Below are positions 1-8,856 of a stretch of DNA of 13,675 nucleotides, piece by piece. The DNA is from Gallionellaceae bacterium (GTDB taxonomy: Bacteria; Pseudomonadota; Gammaproteobacteria; Burkholderiales; Gallionellaceae). The notes under the pieces were generated by a model, which saw only the letters and a list, made by a program, of their open reading frames with translations, ran no database searches and was not told where the DNA came from. Numbering within the stretch: position 1 is the stretch's first letter; each line of letters starts with the position of its first letter. The stretch covers positions 1 through 13,675 of the forward strand of contig CANFCA010000003.1 of the NCBI GenBank assembly GCA_947445045.1, read 5' to 3'. A program made the position numbers and the translations under genes.

Positions 1-924
1 ACTTACATCGGCGATGGCAACCACTAAACGATAGCCATCTCTTTCTGGTTCGCAATACACCGCATCGTCGAAATCACGCGCAGTTTCACCATCTATCGTA
101 ACCAGTGGCAAGCTGCGAATATCCTCACGACCCGCCCAGTCTTCAGCCGCAACGGTAGGAGAAATTGCTTTGGCTTGACGCTCAACACCATTCGGAAATT
201 CATACGGTAAATCATGCTTGCGCAGGGCAATTTCAATCTCCATCCCTGGATCGGCATAATTTCCTAACACCTCCACAATTCGCCCAATAGGCTGCGCGTG
301 TTTGTTGGGATGCTGCATGATTTCCAGTATCACTACTTGACCGACTTTTGCTTTACCCGCTTCGCCAGCTGCCACCAAAATGTCTTGAGTGATACGACGA
401 TTTTCCGCCACGACAAATTGGATGCCATGTTCTTCATATAAACGACCAACCACGCGATTATTGCCACGCTCCAACACTTCGATAATTTTCGCCTCAGGCC
501 GACCGCGTCTATCCACGCCGCTTTGGCGCACCATCACCACATCACCGTGCAGCACTTGGTGCATTTCTTTTTCACTAAGGAACATATCAGCACTACCATC
601 TTCAGGGATTAAAAATCCAAAGCCATCAGGATGACCTTGCACTTTTCCTTTAACTAAATCGAGCTTGTCTGCCACGCAAATCGCACGTTTGCGATTACGC
701 ATAATTTGTCCATCGCGCTCCATCGCTCGCAGCCGACGTGAGAATAAATCTTCCTCTTCTGGCTCGATGTGCAACATCGCCAACATTTCTTCATCAGCCA
801 TCGGCGCGCCTTGCTCGGTAAGTATCTGCAAGATGAACTCACGACTCGGCAAAGGACTCTCATACTGCTCACGCTCGCGCTCCAGAAATGGGTCTTGTAA
901 ACGTAAGTTCTTTTTATTTTTCAT
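1..924 (-). CDS. rnr: Ribonuclease R, N-terminal part (runs off the window)
   Basis: A 3'-to-5' exoribonuclease of the RNase II/RNB family that degrades structured RNA, including defective tRNA, rRNA and mRNA. The visible 308 codons start at an ATG (924-922) and stay open to the window edge. In order they show a winged-helix-like N-terminus (about residues 25-85), cold-shock RNA-binding segments (about 90-240, including GHPDGFGFLIPEDG), and the beginning of the RNB catalytic domain. The motif TIDGETARDFDDAV carries the metal-binding aspartates 278, 284, 286 and 287, matching E. coli D272/D278/D280/D281. The rest of RNB and the S1 domain lie outside the window. AAGGA lies about 10 bases before the ATG, a rather long spacing. 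The gene lies downstream of purA in the same direction, but tRNA-Leu on the opposite strand separates them, so it probably has its own promoter. Identity is secure; paralogue RNase II is less likely given the basic, longer N-terminus. Confidence 0.95.
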   Translation of the reverse strand, partial: MKNKKNLRLQDPFLEREREQYESPLPSREFILQILTEQGAPMADEEMLAMLHIEPEEEDLFSRRLRAMERDGQIMRNRKRAICVADKLDLVKGKVQGHPDGFGFLIPEDGSADMFLSEKEMHQVLHGDVVMVRQSGVDRRGRPEAKIIEVLERGNNRVVGRLYEEHGIQFVVAENRRITQDILVAAGEAGKAKVGQVVILEIMQHPNKHAQPIGRIVEVLGNYADPGMEIEIALRKHDLPYEFPNGVERQAKAISPTVAAEDWAGREDIRSLPLVTIDGETARDFDDAVYCEPERDGYRLVVAIADVS

Positions 925-952
925 TGACAATAATTCCTTTAACAATTAAATT
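924..952 (+). promoter_or_regulatory. Promoter of tRNA-Leu (sigma-70 type)
   Basis: A perfect -35 hexamer TTGACA (924-929) is followed by a 17-base spacer and TAAATT (947-952, 4 of 6 consensus bases). The next bases, GCGCGCC (953-959), form a GC-rich discriminator of the kind known from stable-RNA promoters under stringent control. Transcription would start near 959, about a dozen bases before the mature tRNA. The first T of the -35 is also the base pairing with the A of the rnr start codon on the other strand, so promoter and rnr start overlap. Not experimentally supported. Confidence 0.65.
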
Positions 953-971
953 GCGCGCCTTCGTAAGACAT

Positions 972-1056
972 GCCCAGATGGCGGAATTGGTAGACGCGCA
1001 CGGTTCAGGTCCGTGTGCCGCAAGGTGTGGAGGTTCGAGTCCTCTTCTGGGCACCA
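972..1056 (+). tRNA. tRNA-Leu (anticodon CAG), CCA encoded
   Basis: An 85-base class II tRNA. The acceptor strands GCCCAGA (972-978) and TCTGGGC (1046-1052) pair perfectly, followed by discriminator A and an encoded CCA (1054-1056). The anticodon stem CACGG/CCGTG encloses the loop TTCAGGT with anticodon CAG at 1006-1008, reading CUG leucine codons. The D-arm contains the usual GGTAGACGC-type sequence. A long variable arm lies between the anticodon stem and T-arm, as expected for leucine tRNAs. The T-loop is TTCGAGT (1034-1040). The gene stands alone on the plus strand, convergent with purA and divergent from rnr. Confidence 0.97.
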
Positions 1057-1064
1057 AATAAAAC

Positions 1065-1087
1065 AGCTCGCGCAAGCGAGCTTTTTT
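1065..1087 (+). terminator. Rho-independent terminator after tRNA-Leu, probably bidirectional
   Basis: A perfect 7-bp stem AGCTCGC/GCGAGCT (1065-1071 and 1076-1082) with a GCAA tetraloop ends in a run of six T (1082-1087). It starts 9 bases after the tRNA CCA. On the minus strand the same stem is followed by GTTTTATTT, so it could also stop purA transcripts before they run antisense through the tRNA. Confidence 0.85.
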
Positions 1088-1190
1088 GTGCCCAGAACAA
1101 GCGAAGCACCTTCGTGCTTCGCGCCAGGACTCGAAAAGCATCCGATGAAGCGGATGCCGGGGTCGCGCTTGCGTGACCGAGTCCTATTCT
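1088..1190. repeat. Hairpin-rich spacer with short copies of the tRNA-Leu 3' end
   Basis: No gene is visible here. The spacer contains inverted copies of two 10-base pieces of the tRNA 3' half: GTGCCCAGAA (1088-1097, complement of tRNA 1045-1054) and AGGACTCGAA (1126-1135, complement of tRNA 1034-1043). A direct copy, CGAGTCCTATTCT (1178-1190), matches tRNA 1036-1048 at 12 of 13 bases. Stems seen: GCGAAGCAC/GTGCTTCGC (1101-1109/1114-1122, perfect 9 bp, CTTC loop); GCATCCG/CGGATGC (1138-1144/1151-1157); GGTCGCG/CGTGACC (1161-1167/1172-1178, one G-T pair). An outer stem AGGACTCG/CGAGTCCT (1126-1133/1178-1185) encloses the last two, giving a three-way junction. The nature of the element is unknown: structured RNA, degraded tRNA duplication or REP-like repeat. 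Confidence 0.6.
1134..1157 (-). terminator. Possible terminator of the hfq-purA transcript
   Basis: Read on the minus strand, the 7-bp stem GCATCCG/CGGATGC with a 6-base loop is followed directly by TTTTC, about 90 bases past the purA stop. The T run is only four bases, so termination would be partial. It is also part of the hairpin cluster described for 1088-1190. Confidence 0.4.
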
Positions 1191-1244
1191 TTTATCGTTC
1201 ACTAGCATCCCAGAAATAGATTTTGGGCAATTTATTTATCACGA

Positions 1245-3735
<2,491 letters not shown>

Positions 3736-3921
3736 TTACTTAATCCAATACAAAATCAACAAACCCGCCAACATCGCGGTAATACCAATAAACCTTAACT
3801 GCCCATCGCCCAACGTCACTAACTTGCGAAAGGTCTCGCGCCACAACTCAGGAAAGACAAACGGCAATAATCCTTCTATTACCAGCATCATTGCCAAACC
3901 GAGCAACCAATAATGCAACAC
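3736..3921 (-). CDS. Small DUF2065 (YjeT-type) membrane protein
   Basis: A 61-residue protein with two hydrophobic stretches, roughly residues 3-20 and 44-60, separated by a loop containing FPELWRETFRKL and DGQLRFIG. This pattern and the location just after hflC fit the DUF2065/YjeT family of small inner-membrane proteins, whose function is not established. The start is GTG at 3921, immediately after the hflC TAA; the stop TAA immediately precedes the hisZ ATG, leaving no intergenic bases on either side. That spacing suggests co-translation with hflC and hisZ. Family assignment rests on remembered sequence pattern and gene order. Confidence 0.8.
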   Translation of the reverse strand: MLHYWLLGLAMMLVIEGLLPFVFPELWRETFRKLVTLGDGQLRFIGITAMLAGLLILYWIK

Positions 3922-4800
3922 TTACTTACCCGTTTTATTCGGGGTTTTGAGGTACTTGAAGAAAGCCGAACTCGGATCAAGCACCATCACGTCGCTCTTG
4001 TTTTTGAAGCTTTGCTTGTAGGCTTCCAAGCTGCGATAGAAGGAATAAAATTCCGTGTTTTTGCCAAATGCAGTGGCATAGGTTGCGGACGCTTTCGCAT
4101 CACCCTCACCTTTGGTTTTTTGCGCTTCGCGATAGGCTTCCGCCAGAATCACTTCACGTTGTTTATCTGCATCCGCTTTAATCTTCTCACCTTCGGCTGC
4201 ACCCGAAGCCCGCAATTCGTTGGCAACGCGCTTTCGTTCTGCATCCATACGGCGATACACCGACTCACTGATCTCTAAGGGAAAATCAACGCGCTTCAGA
4301 CGCACATCCAACACTTGCACACCAATCTTGCGCGCATCAGCATCGGTTTTTTCGCGCAGCACATCCATGATTTTTTCGCGCTCGCCCGATACCACTTCGT
4401 GGATGGTGCGCTTGCCGAACTCCTCACGCATGCTGGAATTCACCGTCTGCATCAAACGTGTTTTGGCGCGCACTTCATCGCCGCCGACACTGATGTAATA
4501 CTGCTTAACGTCTATGATCTTCCATTTTACAAATGAATCCACCATCACGTTTTTCTTTTCCGCTGTGATGAAACGCTCAGGCTCACCTGTGTCCAGTGTG
4601 AGAATGCGCGAATCAAAAAAGCGCACGTTCTGCACCAATGGCATTTTGAAGTTTAGACCTGGCTGAGTTTTGACACTGACAACCTTGCCAAACTCAAACA
4701 CGATTGCATTTTGGCGTTGATCGACCACAAACACGCTCATGCTCAATAAAATCAGCACGGCGACCGCGCCGATTAGCACGTTGGTTATTTTCTTATTCAT
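3922..4800 (-). CDS. hflC: HflC, SPFH-family membrane regulator of FtsH protease
   Basis: Partner of HflK in the large inner-membrane HflKC complex that surrounds and modulates the FtsH AAA protease. The 292 residues begin with a single N-terminal membrane segment (about 6-27), followed by a periplasmic SPFH/band-7 domain starting VDQRQNAIVFEFGKV (27-41). A charged helical region rich in Ala, Glu and Lys follows (AAEGEKIKADADKQREVILAEAYREAQ), then a conserved tail with YRSLEAYKQSF. The ATG overlaps the hflK stop by one base (TAATG), and AGGGGGG lies seven bases upstream, giving a strong ribosome binding site. Length and organisation are normal. Confidence 0.95.
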   Translation of the reverse strand: MNKKITNVLIGAVAVLILLSMSVFVVDQRQNAIVFEFGKVVSVKTQPGLNFKMPLVQNVRFFDSRILTLDTGEPERFITAEKKNVMVDSFVKWKIIDVKQYYISVGGDEVRAKTRLMQTVNSSMREEFGKRTIHEVVSGEREKIMDVLREKTDADARKIGVQVLDVRLKRVDFPLEISESVYRRMDAERKRVANELRASGAAEGEKIKADADKQREVILAEAYREAQKTKGEGDAKASATYATAFGKNTEFYSFYRSLEAYKQSFKNKSDVMVLDPSSAFFKYLKTPNKTGK

Positions 4801-5990
4801 TAGCGTGCCCCCCTGTCGCGGCTGAGTACCGAATCGCGCGCGCGTTGTGCCGCATCGTTATCGCTGGATTGTGTGGTGATAGGTGCGGTAGTTGATGCCG
4901 GTGCAGCAGCTGGGTCGGCTGGCGCAGCCGCAGCACGCGTACTTTCCACCAATTTATCCAATGGCAAATACAACAAGCTATTGCCATTTTTTTGATCGAC
5001 CATGACCTTGCTGATATTACCCATCACTTGTTGCATCATGTCCAGATACATACGTTCACGCGTCACGGCAGGGGCTTTTTCATACTCAACCAAAATCTGC
5101 TTGAAGCGACTCGCATCACCTTCCGCATTGGCAATCACGCTTTGCTTGTAACCTTGCGATTCTTGTATTAAGCGCGCTGCCGCACCGCTGGCACGAGGCA
5201 CTACGTCATTCGCATACGATTGCCCCTCGTTCTTTTGCCGTTCTCGGTCTTGACCTGCTTTCACCGCATCATCAAACGCTGCCTGAACTTGCTCAGGGGG
5301 CTGCGCATTCTGCATAGTTAATTTGCTGATCAAGATGCCGGACTTGTAACGATCCAAAATCTCTTGAATAAGTTTAGTCGCAGCTGCTGCTACTTGTTCG
5401 CGACCTTCATACAACACGTAATCCATTTTGTTTTTTCCAACCACTTCACGAATCGCGGTTTCCGCAGCCTGACGCACGTTCTCATCGGGCATACGATTAT
5501 TGAACAAATACGCACCGGGATCGCTCAAGAAATACTGCACCGCAAATTGAATATCGATAATGTTTTCATCATCGGTCAACATCAACGCTTCTTTAATCAC
5601 CTTATTTTTGACATTGTCTCGATAGCCCACTTCCACCGTGCGAACTTGGCTCAAGTTAACGATTTCAACAGTTTCAACTGGGAACGGCAAATGCCAACGT
5701 GGCCCCGCCTCAGTGGTTTCAACTTGCTTACCAAAACGCAATACCACGCCGCGCTGACTGGCATCCACAATGTAAAAACCACTGCCGACCCAAATCAAAG
5801 CAATGATGCCCGCAATCAATCCCAAGCCACCACCGAAGTTCTTCATCGGTGTACCACTAGGCGTAGTGCCACCCGTACCTTTACCGCCAAACAGTGCGGT
5901 CACTTTTTGGTTAATCTTACGCAACAACTCTTCCAAATCAGGCGGGCCGCCATTATTGCCTTTACCCCATTGCGGATCATTCAATCCCAT
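4800..5990 (-). CDS. hflK: HflK, SPFH-family membrane regulator of FtsH protease
   Basis: Forms the HflKC complex with HflC and restrains FtsH-mediated degradation of membrane proteins. The 396-residue protein has a Gly/Asn-rich cytoplasmic N-terminus with the typical PPDLEELLRKI helix (16-26). One membrane segment follows at about 54-75, then the SPFH domain beginning FYIVDASQRGVVLRFGK (72-88), a coiled-coil region, and a low-complexity Ala/Pro/Thr-rich tail (about 350-385) of the kind common in HflK. The start is set by MGLNDPQWG and a clear GAGGAG six bases upstream that lies inside the last hflX codons. Only three bases separate it from the hflX stop. Confidence 0.95.
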   Translation of the reverse strand: MGLNDPQWGKGNNGGPPDLEELLRKINQKVTALFGGKGTGGTTPSGTPMKNFGGGLGLIAGIIALIWVGSGFYIVDASQRGVVLRFGKQVETTEAGPRWHLPFPVETVEIVNLSQVRTVEVGYRDNVKNKVIKEALMLTDDENIIDIQFAVQYFLSDPGAYLFNNRMPDENVRQAAETAIREVVGKNKMDYVLYEGREQVAAAATKLIQEILDRYKSGILISKLTMQNAQPPEQVQAAFDDAVKAGQDRERQKNEGQSYANDVVPRASGAAARLIQESQGYKQSVIANAEGDASRFKQILVEYEKAPAVTRERMYLDMMQQVMGNISKVMVDQKNGNSLLYLPLDKLVESTRAAAAPADPAAAPASTTAPITTQSSDNDAAQRARDSVLSRDRGAR

Positions 5991-5993
5991 TAC

Positions 5994-7115
5994 CTACTCC
6001 TCATTTTGTAACTGCTCAATTTGTTCTTGGCGCGCTGCTTTGGCTTCCGCCAATGTCAGCTGCAAACCTTCTAATCCTGCACCACTTTTGGCACTCAGAA
6101 AAACGCGGGCGATTCTACCATAGTCATCGCGTTGCACGCTGGGCGGCTCATCCTGCAAATCAATTTTATTGAACACCAACACTTGCGGAATATCAGCCGC
6201 ACCAATCTCTGCCAATACTTTATTTACCTCGGAGATTTGGTCATCTCGAATAGGATTATTGGCATCCACCACATGAAGCAGCAAATCTGCTTGCATGGTT
6301 TCTTCCAAGGTACTGCGGAAAGCCGCCACCAAACCATGCGGCAAATGACGAATGAATCCAACTGTGTCCGACACCACAATTTCGCCCACACCTTCGCTGA
6401 ACATGCGACGCGACGTGGTATCCAGCGTGGCGAATAACTGATCGGCTACATAAACATTGGCTTTGGTGAGCTTGTTAAACAGCGTAGATTTACCGGCATT
6501 GGTGTAACCCACAATGGACACCGACAACACATCAGAACGATTGCGCGAGCGACGCATTACCTTGCGTTGATGCTTGAATTTCTCTAGCCGCTCTTTCAAC
6601 AAATGCACGCGCCTATCCAACTTGCGCCTATCCAACTCTAACTGCGTTTCACCTGGCCCACGTGCACCCACCGCAAACTTTTGCTGCCCCATGTCCACGC
6701 CCTGCCCGGTCAATCGGGTAGATAGATACTTGAGCTGCGCCAATTCCACCTGAACCTTGCCCTCGTGACTTTGCGCACGTTGCGCAAAAATATCCAAGAT
6801 CAGCATGGTCCGGTCAATGACGCGAGTGTTCAACTTCGCAGTGAGATTGCGCATTTGCGCAGGAGATAAATCGTGATTGAAGATAACGAGAGGGGCTTCT
6901 AATTGCTCAACAATCGCAGCGATTTCTTGCACTTTACCGCTACCTGCAAACAACGCCGCGTCAGGGCGCTGACGCTTGGTTTCAACAATAGCCAATACCC
7001 GTACACCTGCTGTTTCAGCCAGCAAACGCAATTCCTGCAAACTCTCCTGATGATCGTTTTTGCCGAAATCAATACTAACTAAAATTGCGGCATTTGCATC
7101 CGCAGTGGGTTGCAT
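5994..7115 (-). CDS. hflX: Ribosome-associated GTPase HflX
   Basis: An Obg/HflX-type GTPase that binds the 50S subunit and can split stalled or heat-damaged 70S ribosomes. The 373 residues contain the N-terminal HflX domain, with GSGKVQEI at 58-65 and the linker GARGPGETQLELDRR at 150-164. The G domain has G1 GYTNAGKS (203-210), G3 DTVG (250-253), G4 NKID (316-319) and G5 SAKSG (341-345). It is shorter than E. coli HflX (426), mainly at the C-terminus, which is ordinary for this lineage. The ATG overlaps the hfq stop by one base (TAATG), with GGA four bases upstream. The hfq-hflX-hflKC order is widespread in proteobacteria. Confidence 0.96.
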   Translation of the reverse strand: MQPTADANAAILVSIDFGKNDHQESLQELRLLAETAGVRVLAIVETKRQRPDAALFAGSGKVQEIAAIVEQLEAPLVIFNHDLSPAQMRNLTAKLNTRVIDRTMLILDIFAQRAQSHEGKVQVELAQLKYLSTRLTGQGVDMGQQKFAVGARGPGETQLELDRRKLDRRVHLLKERLEKFKHQRKVMRRSRNRSDVLSVSIVGYTNAGKSTLFNKLTKANVYVADQLFATLDTTSRRMFSEGVGEIVVSDTVGFIRHLPHGLVAAFRSTLEETMQADLLLHVVDANNPIRDDQISEVNKVLAEIGAADIPQVLVFNKIDLQDEPPSVQRDDYGRIARVFLSAKSGAGLEGLQLTLAEAKAARQEQIEQLQNEE

Positions 7116-7348
7116 TATTCCGCAGCGTCACTAGGCATCGTCACCGCGCGCGCTGGCACAATGGTCGAAATCGCGTGCTTATAAACCATCTGTGTCACTG
7201 TGTTTTTGAGTAGCACAACATATTGATCAAACGACTCGATTTGACCCTGAAGCTTAATGCCATTCACCAAGTAAATCGCCACCTGCACATGCTCTTTACG
7301 CAATGTATTCAAAAACGGGTCTTGCAACTGCTGTCCTTTATCGCTCAT
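7115..7348 (-). CDS. hfq: RNA chaperone Hfq
   Basis: A hexameric Sm-like protein that pairs small regulatory RNAs with mRNAs and affects RNA stability. The 77 residues contain [13 protein letters not shown] (7-19), Sm1 with [18 protein letters not shown] (25-42) and Sm2 with [12 protein letters not shown] (56-67). The key RNA-binding positions, shifted by one from E. coli numbering, are present (Gln9, Lys32, Lys57, His58). The C-terminal tail is short (about ten residues), as is usual outside enterobacteria. It is the first gene of the run down to purA. Upstream is not the der/engA gene often seen in relatives but a 202-base AT-rich spacer and then the aldolase. Confidence 0.98.
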   Translation of the reverse strand: MSDKGQQLQDPFLNTLRKEHVQVAIYLVNGIKLQGQIESFDQYVVLLKNTVTQMVYKHAISTIVPARAVTMPSDAAE

Positions 7349-7408
7349 GTTATTGCTCTTATTAGTTAGGAACGGGTTAACACTTTACTGGATAACGGGG
7401 AGACTGTG

Positions 7409-7437
7409 AATATGATTGCACTAAAAGTGCAGAACAA
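7409..7437 (-). promoter_or_regulatory. Candidate hfq promoter with palindromic spacer
   Basis: On the minus strand, TTGTTC (7437-7432) and CATATT (7414-7409) are 17 bases apart, a plausible but imperfect sigma-70 pair (each 4 of 6). The spacer contains the inverted repeat TGCACT-AAA-AGTGCA (7417-7431, plus-strand reading), which fills almost the whole gap between the hexamers and could be an operator. Transcription would begin near 7402, giving an hfq leader of about 54 bases. The rest of the 7349-7550 spacer is AT-rich, with a loose inverted repeat TTTCAGA/TCTGAAA (7478-7484/7522-7528) and no clear terminator for the aldolase gene. Confidence 0.35.
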
Positions 7438-7550
7438 GGGCACTTTGTACAAATAGTAAAGGCTGATTAATCGGGGATTTCAGAGCTCCATTCAAATTAA
7501 TGAAACATTACATTAAACATTTCTGAAACCACTGTTTGCATCTACCTCAG

Positions 7551-8741
7551 TCAGAGCAGATGCAAAATTTCTTTACTTTCTAAAGTAGCATGTTCAATTG
7601 CTATTGGTAGCAAAATTTTGTTGGTAAACCGCGTGTGTGCTGGATGTTTTTTGAACAAATCTAGAGCACTTTCATTTGCAAGTCTAACCCTTATGAAGAA
7701 GCGAAATTTTCCGTCGACTTCTAAAGATTGGCTGTTCTGAATGTTCATCACACCTGGAATTACTTCCACTAATTTATTGGCCTCTCGTAATATTGAAGTC
7801 ACCTCGTTTTCAGATAATGCTGCCGAAACTTTATATAGCATTATGTGTTCTACTTCCTGCCATGGACGGCATTGCGTCAACACTTCTGCTGCCCTCCCGC
7901 CACAACCCCAAAGGCAGAGGCATCGTTCCACTTCCTCCTTCACCGCATCACGCACACCGGACAGCAGCACGCTTTGGTCACCCTTGCGATCAGAAGTCAC
8001 ATTTTCCCTTATACGCTTGCTGGCGACATCGGAAAGTCCGGTGTAGTAATTGATTTTGGCAATGCCGTTTGCGATGAGTTTTCGGTACTGATCGTCCGAC
8101 AATCCTGTCCCACCGTGTATCACTAGAGGTATAGTCGTTGCGTCTTTGATTTTTGCCAGTCGCACGTAATCAAGCTTTGGAATCCCTTTCATCCGACCAT
8201 GCACGGTACCAATTGATACCGCGAGACAATCCACTCCTGTGCGCTCCACAAATCCCTTGGCTTCAGTAGCTGAGGTATAGGCAAGCTCGCCCGGATGAAT
8301 TTTTGCATTTTCTCCCTCGATACCAGGCACATAACCTAATTCGCCTTCCACGGTAATACCGCAAGCATGCGCCATCTCAACAATATCACGGGTTTGCCAA
8401 AGATTATCGGAGAAAGGCATAGCCGATGTGTCCACCATCACCCCGTTACATCCGGCACGGATAGCGCGCTCGGCGGAAGCAAGGCTGGTACCGTGATCGA
8501 AGTTGATAGCGACCGGTACGTTGGCACGCTTGGCTGCCGCAGTCACAGCGGGCATCAGAAGTTCGAAATCGTAATTGCTGAAATGTGATTCAATTAAATT
8601 GAGCACTACGGGCGCACGACAATTTTCGGCGGCCTGCATGATGGCTTCCAGAAAATTTAGATTGGCTACACCAAACGCACCGACCGCATATTTGTGGTGG
8701 TGTGCGTGAGTTATCATGTCAGACAAATTAACAAGTGGCAT
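7551..8741 (-). CDS. Class II ketose-bisphosphate aldolase with C-terminal Dabb-like domain
   Basis: A zinc-dependent aldolase of the FbaA/GatY/KbaY superfamily, cleaving or forming ketose 1,6-bisphosphates from DHAP and an aldehyde. Residues 1-290 hold the barrel: NFDHG with catalytic Asp82 and zinc ligand His83, VEGELG (131-136), GTVHGRMKG with His181, IHGGTG with His209, and KINYYT (229-234). This spacing (82/83/181/209) matches the KbaY/GatY subgroup more than E. coli FbaA. Normal members end near residue 290. Here a further 95 residues follow, containing VEHIMLYKV (297-305), a helix, IPGVMNI (328-334) and HPAHTRF (366-372), a pattern like the Dabb (stress-responsive A/B barrel) family. 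ACAGGAAA precedes the ATG, supporting this start. Proximity to cbb genes suggests a Calvin-cycle aldolase, but fructose versus tagatose or sedoheptulose specificity cannot be read from sequence. Confidence 0.85.
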   Translation of the reverse strand: MPLVNLSDMITHAHHHKYAVGAFGVANLNFLEAIMQAAENCRAPVVLNLIESHFSNYDFELLMPAVTAAAKRANVPVAINFDHGTSLASAERAIRAGCNGVMVDTSAMPFSDNLWQTRDIVEMAHACGITVEGELGYVPGIEGENAKIHPGELAYTSATEAKGFVERTGVDCLAVSIGTVHGRMKGIPKLDYVRLAKIKDATTIPLVIHGGTGLSDDQYRKLIANGIAKINYYTGLSDVASKRIRENVTSDRKGDQSVLLSGVRDAVKEEVERCLCLWGCGGRAAEVLTQCRPWQEVEHIMLYKVSAALSENEVTSILREANKLVEVIPGVMNIQNSQSLEVDGKFRFFIRVRLANESALDLFKKHPAHTRFTNKILLPIAIEHATLESKEILHLL

Positions 8742-8856
8742 GTTAGATTTCCTGTGTACAGTCAGTTTTTATAATGCGACCCTGCTTGTTCAATACCGTG
8801 TCTTCCAGATACAAAGAATGGATAATGTCGCAATTCATTCTTGGTCAGGAATACAA
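8742..8856. promoter_or_regulatory. Divergent intergenic region between aldolase and 139-residue gene
   Basis: This 115-base spacer must hold start signals for two divergent genes. It contains a perfect TATAAT on the plus strand (8770-8775) with no good -35 at the right distance. A second plus-strand pair, TTGTTC (8786-8791) and TACAAA (8810-8815), has an 18-base gap. The overlapping minus-strand hexamer TATAAA (8774-8769) could serve the aldolase, again with only a weak -35. A short dyad CTGT-GT-ACAG lies at 8752-8761. None of these is convincing alone. Confidence 0.3.

Noticed and set aside
972..1190. Integrated genetic island bounded by the tRNA-Leu direct repeat
   Set aside because: The two repeat copies are only 142 bases apart with no integrase or cargo between them, so at most a vestige is possible; kept as a structural observation only.
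5364..6011. 215-codon open frame on the plus strand
   Set aside because: It lies wholly antisense to hflK, which has clear SPFH features and a strong ribosome site. The plus-frame product resembles no family and has no ribosome site.
7417..7431. Sigma-54 promoter at the TGCA-containing palindrome upstream of hfq
   Set aside because: The GG and GC dinucleotides at the required spacing are absent; the site fits a simple dyad better.
7741..8126. Several overlapping plus-strand frames opposite the aldolase
   Set aside because: All are antisense to the aldolase barrel and tail, share no motif, and have low-complexity products.
8752..8761. CTGT-GT-ACAG dyad as a LexA-type operator
   Set aside because: The LexA box of proteobacteria needs eight bases between CTGT and ACAG; here there are two.
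8716..8856. Longer version of the plus-strand 139-residue gene starting at 8716
   Set aside because: It would begin inside the aldolase coding region and run through the divergent promoter spacer; no ribosome site is present there.
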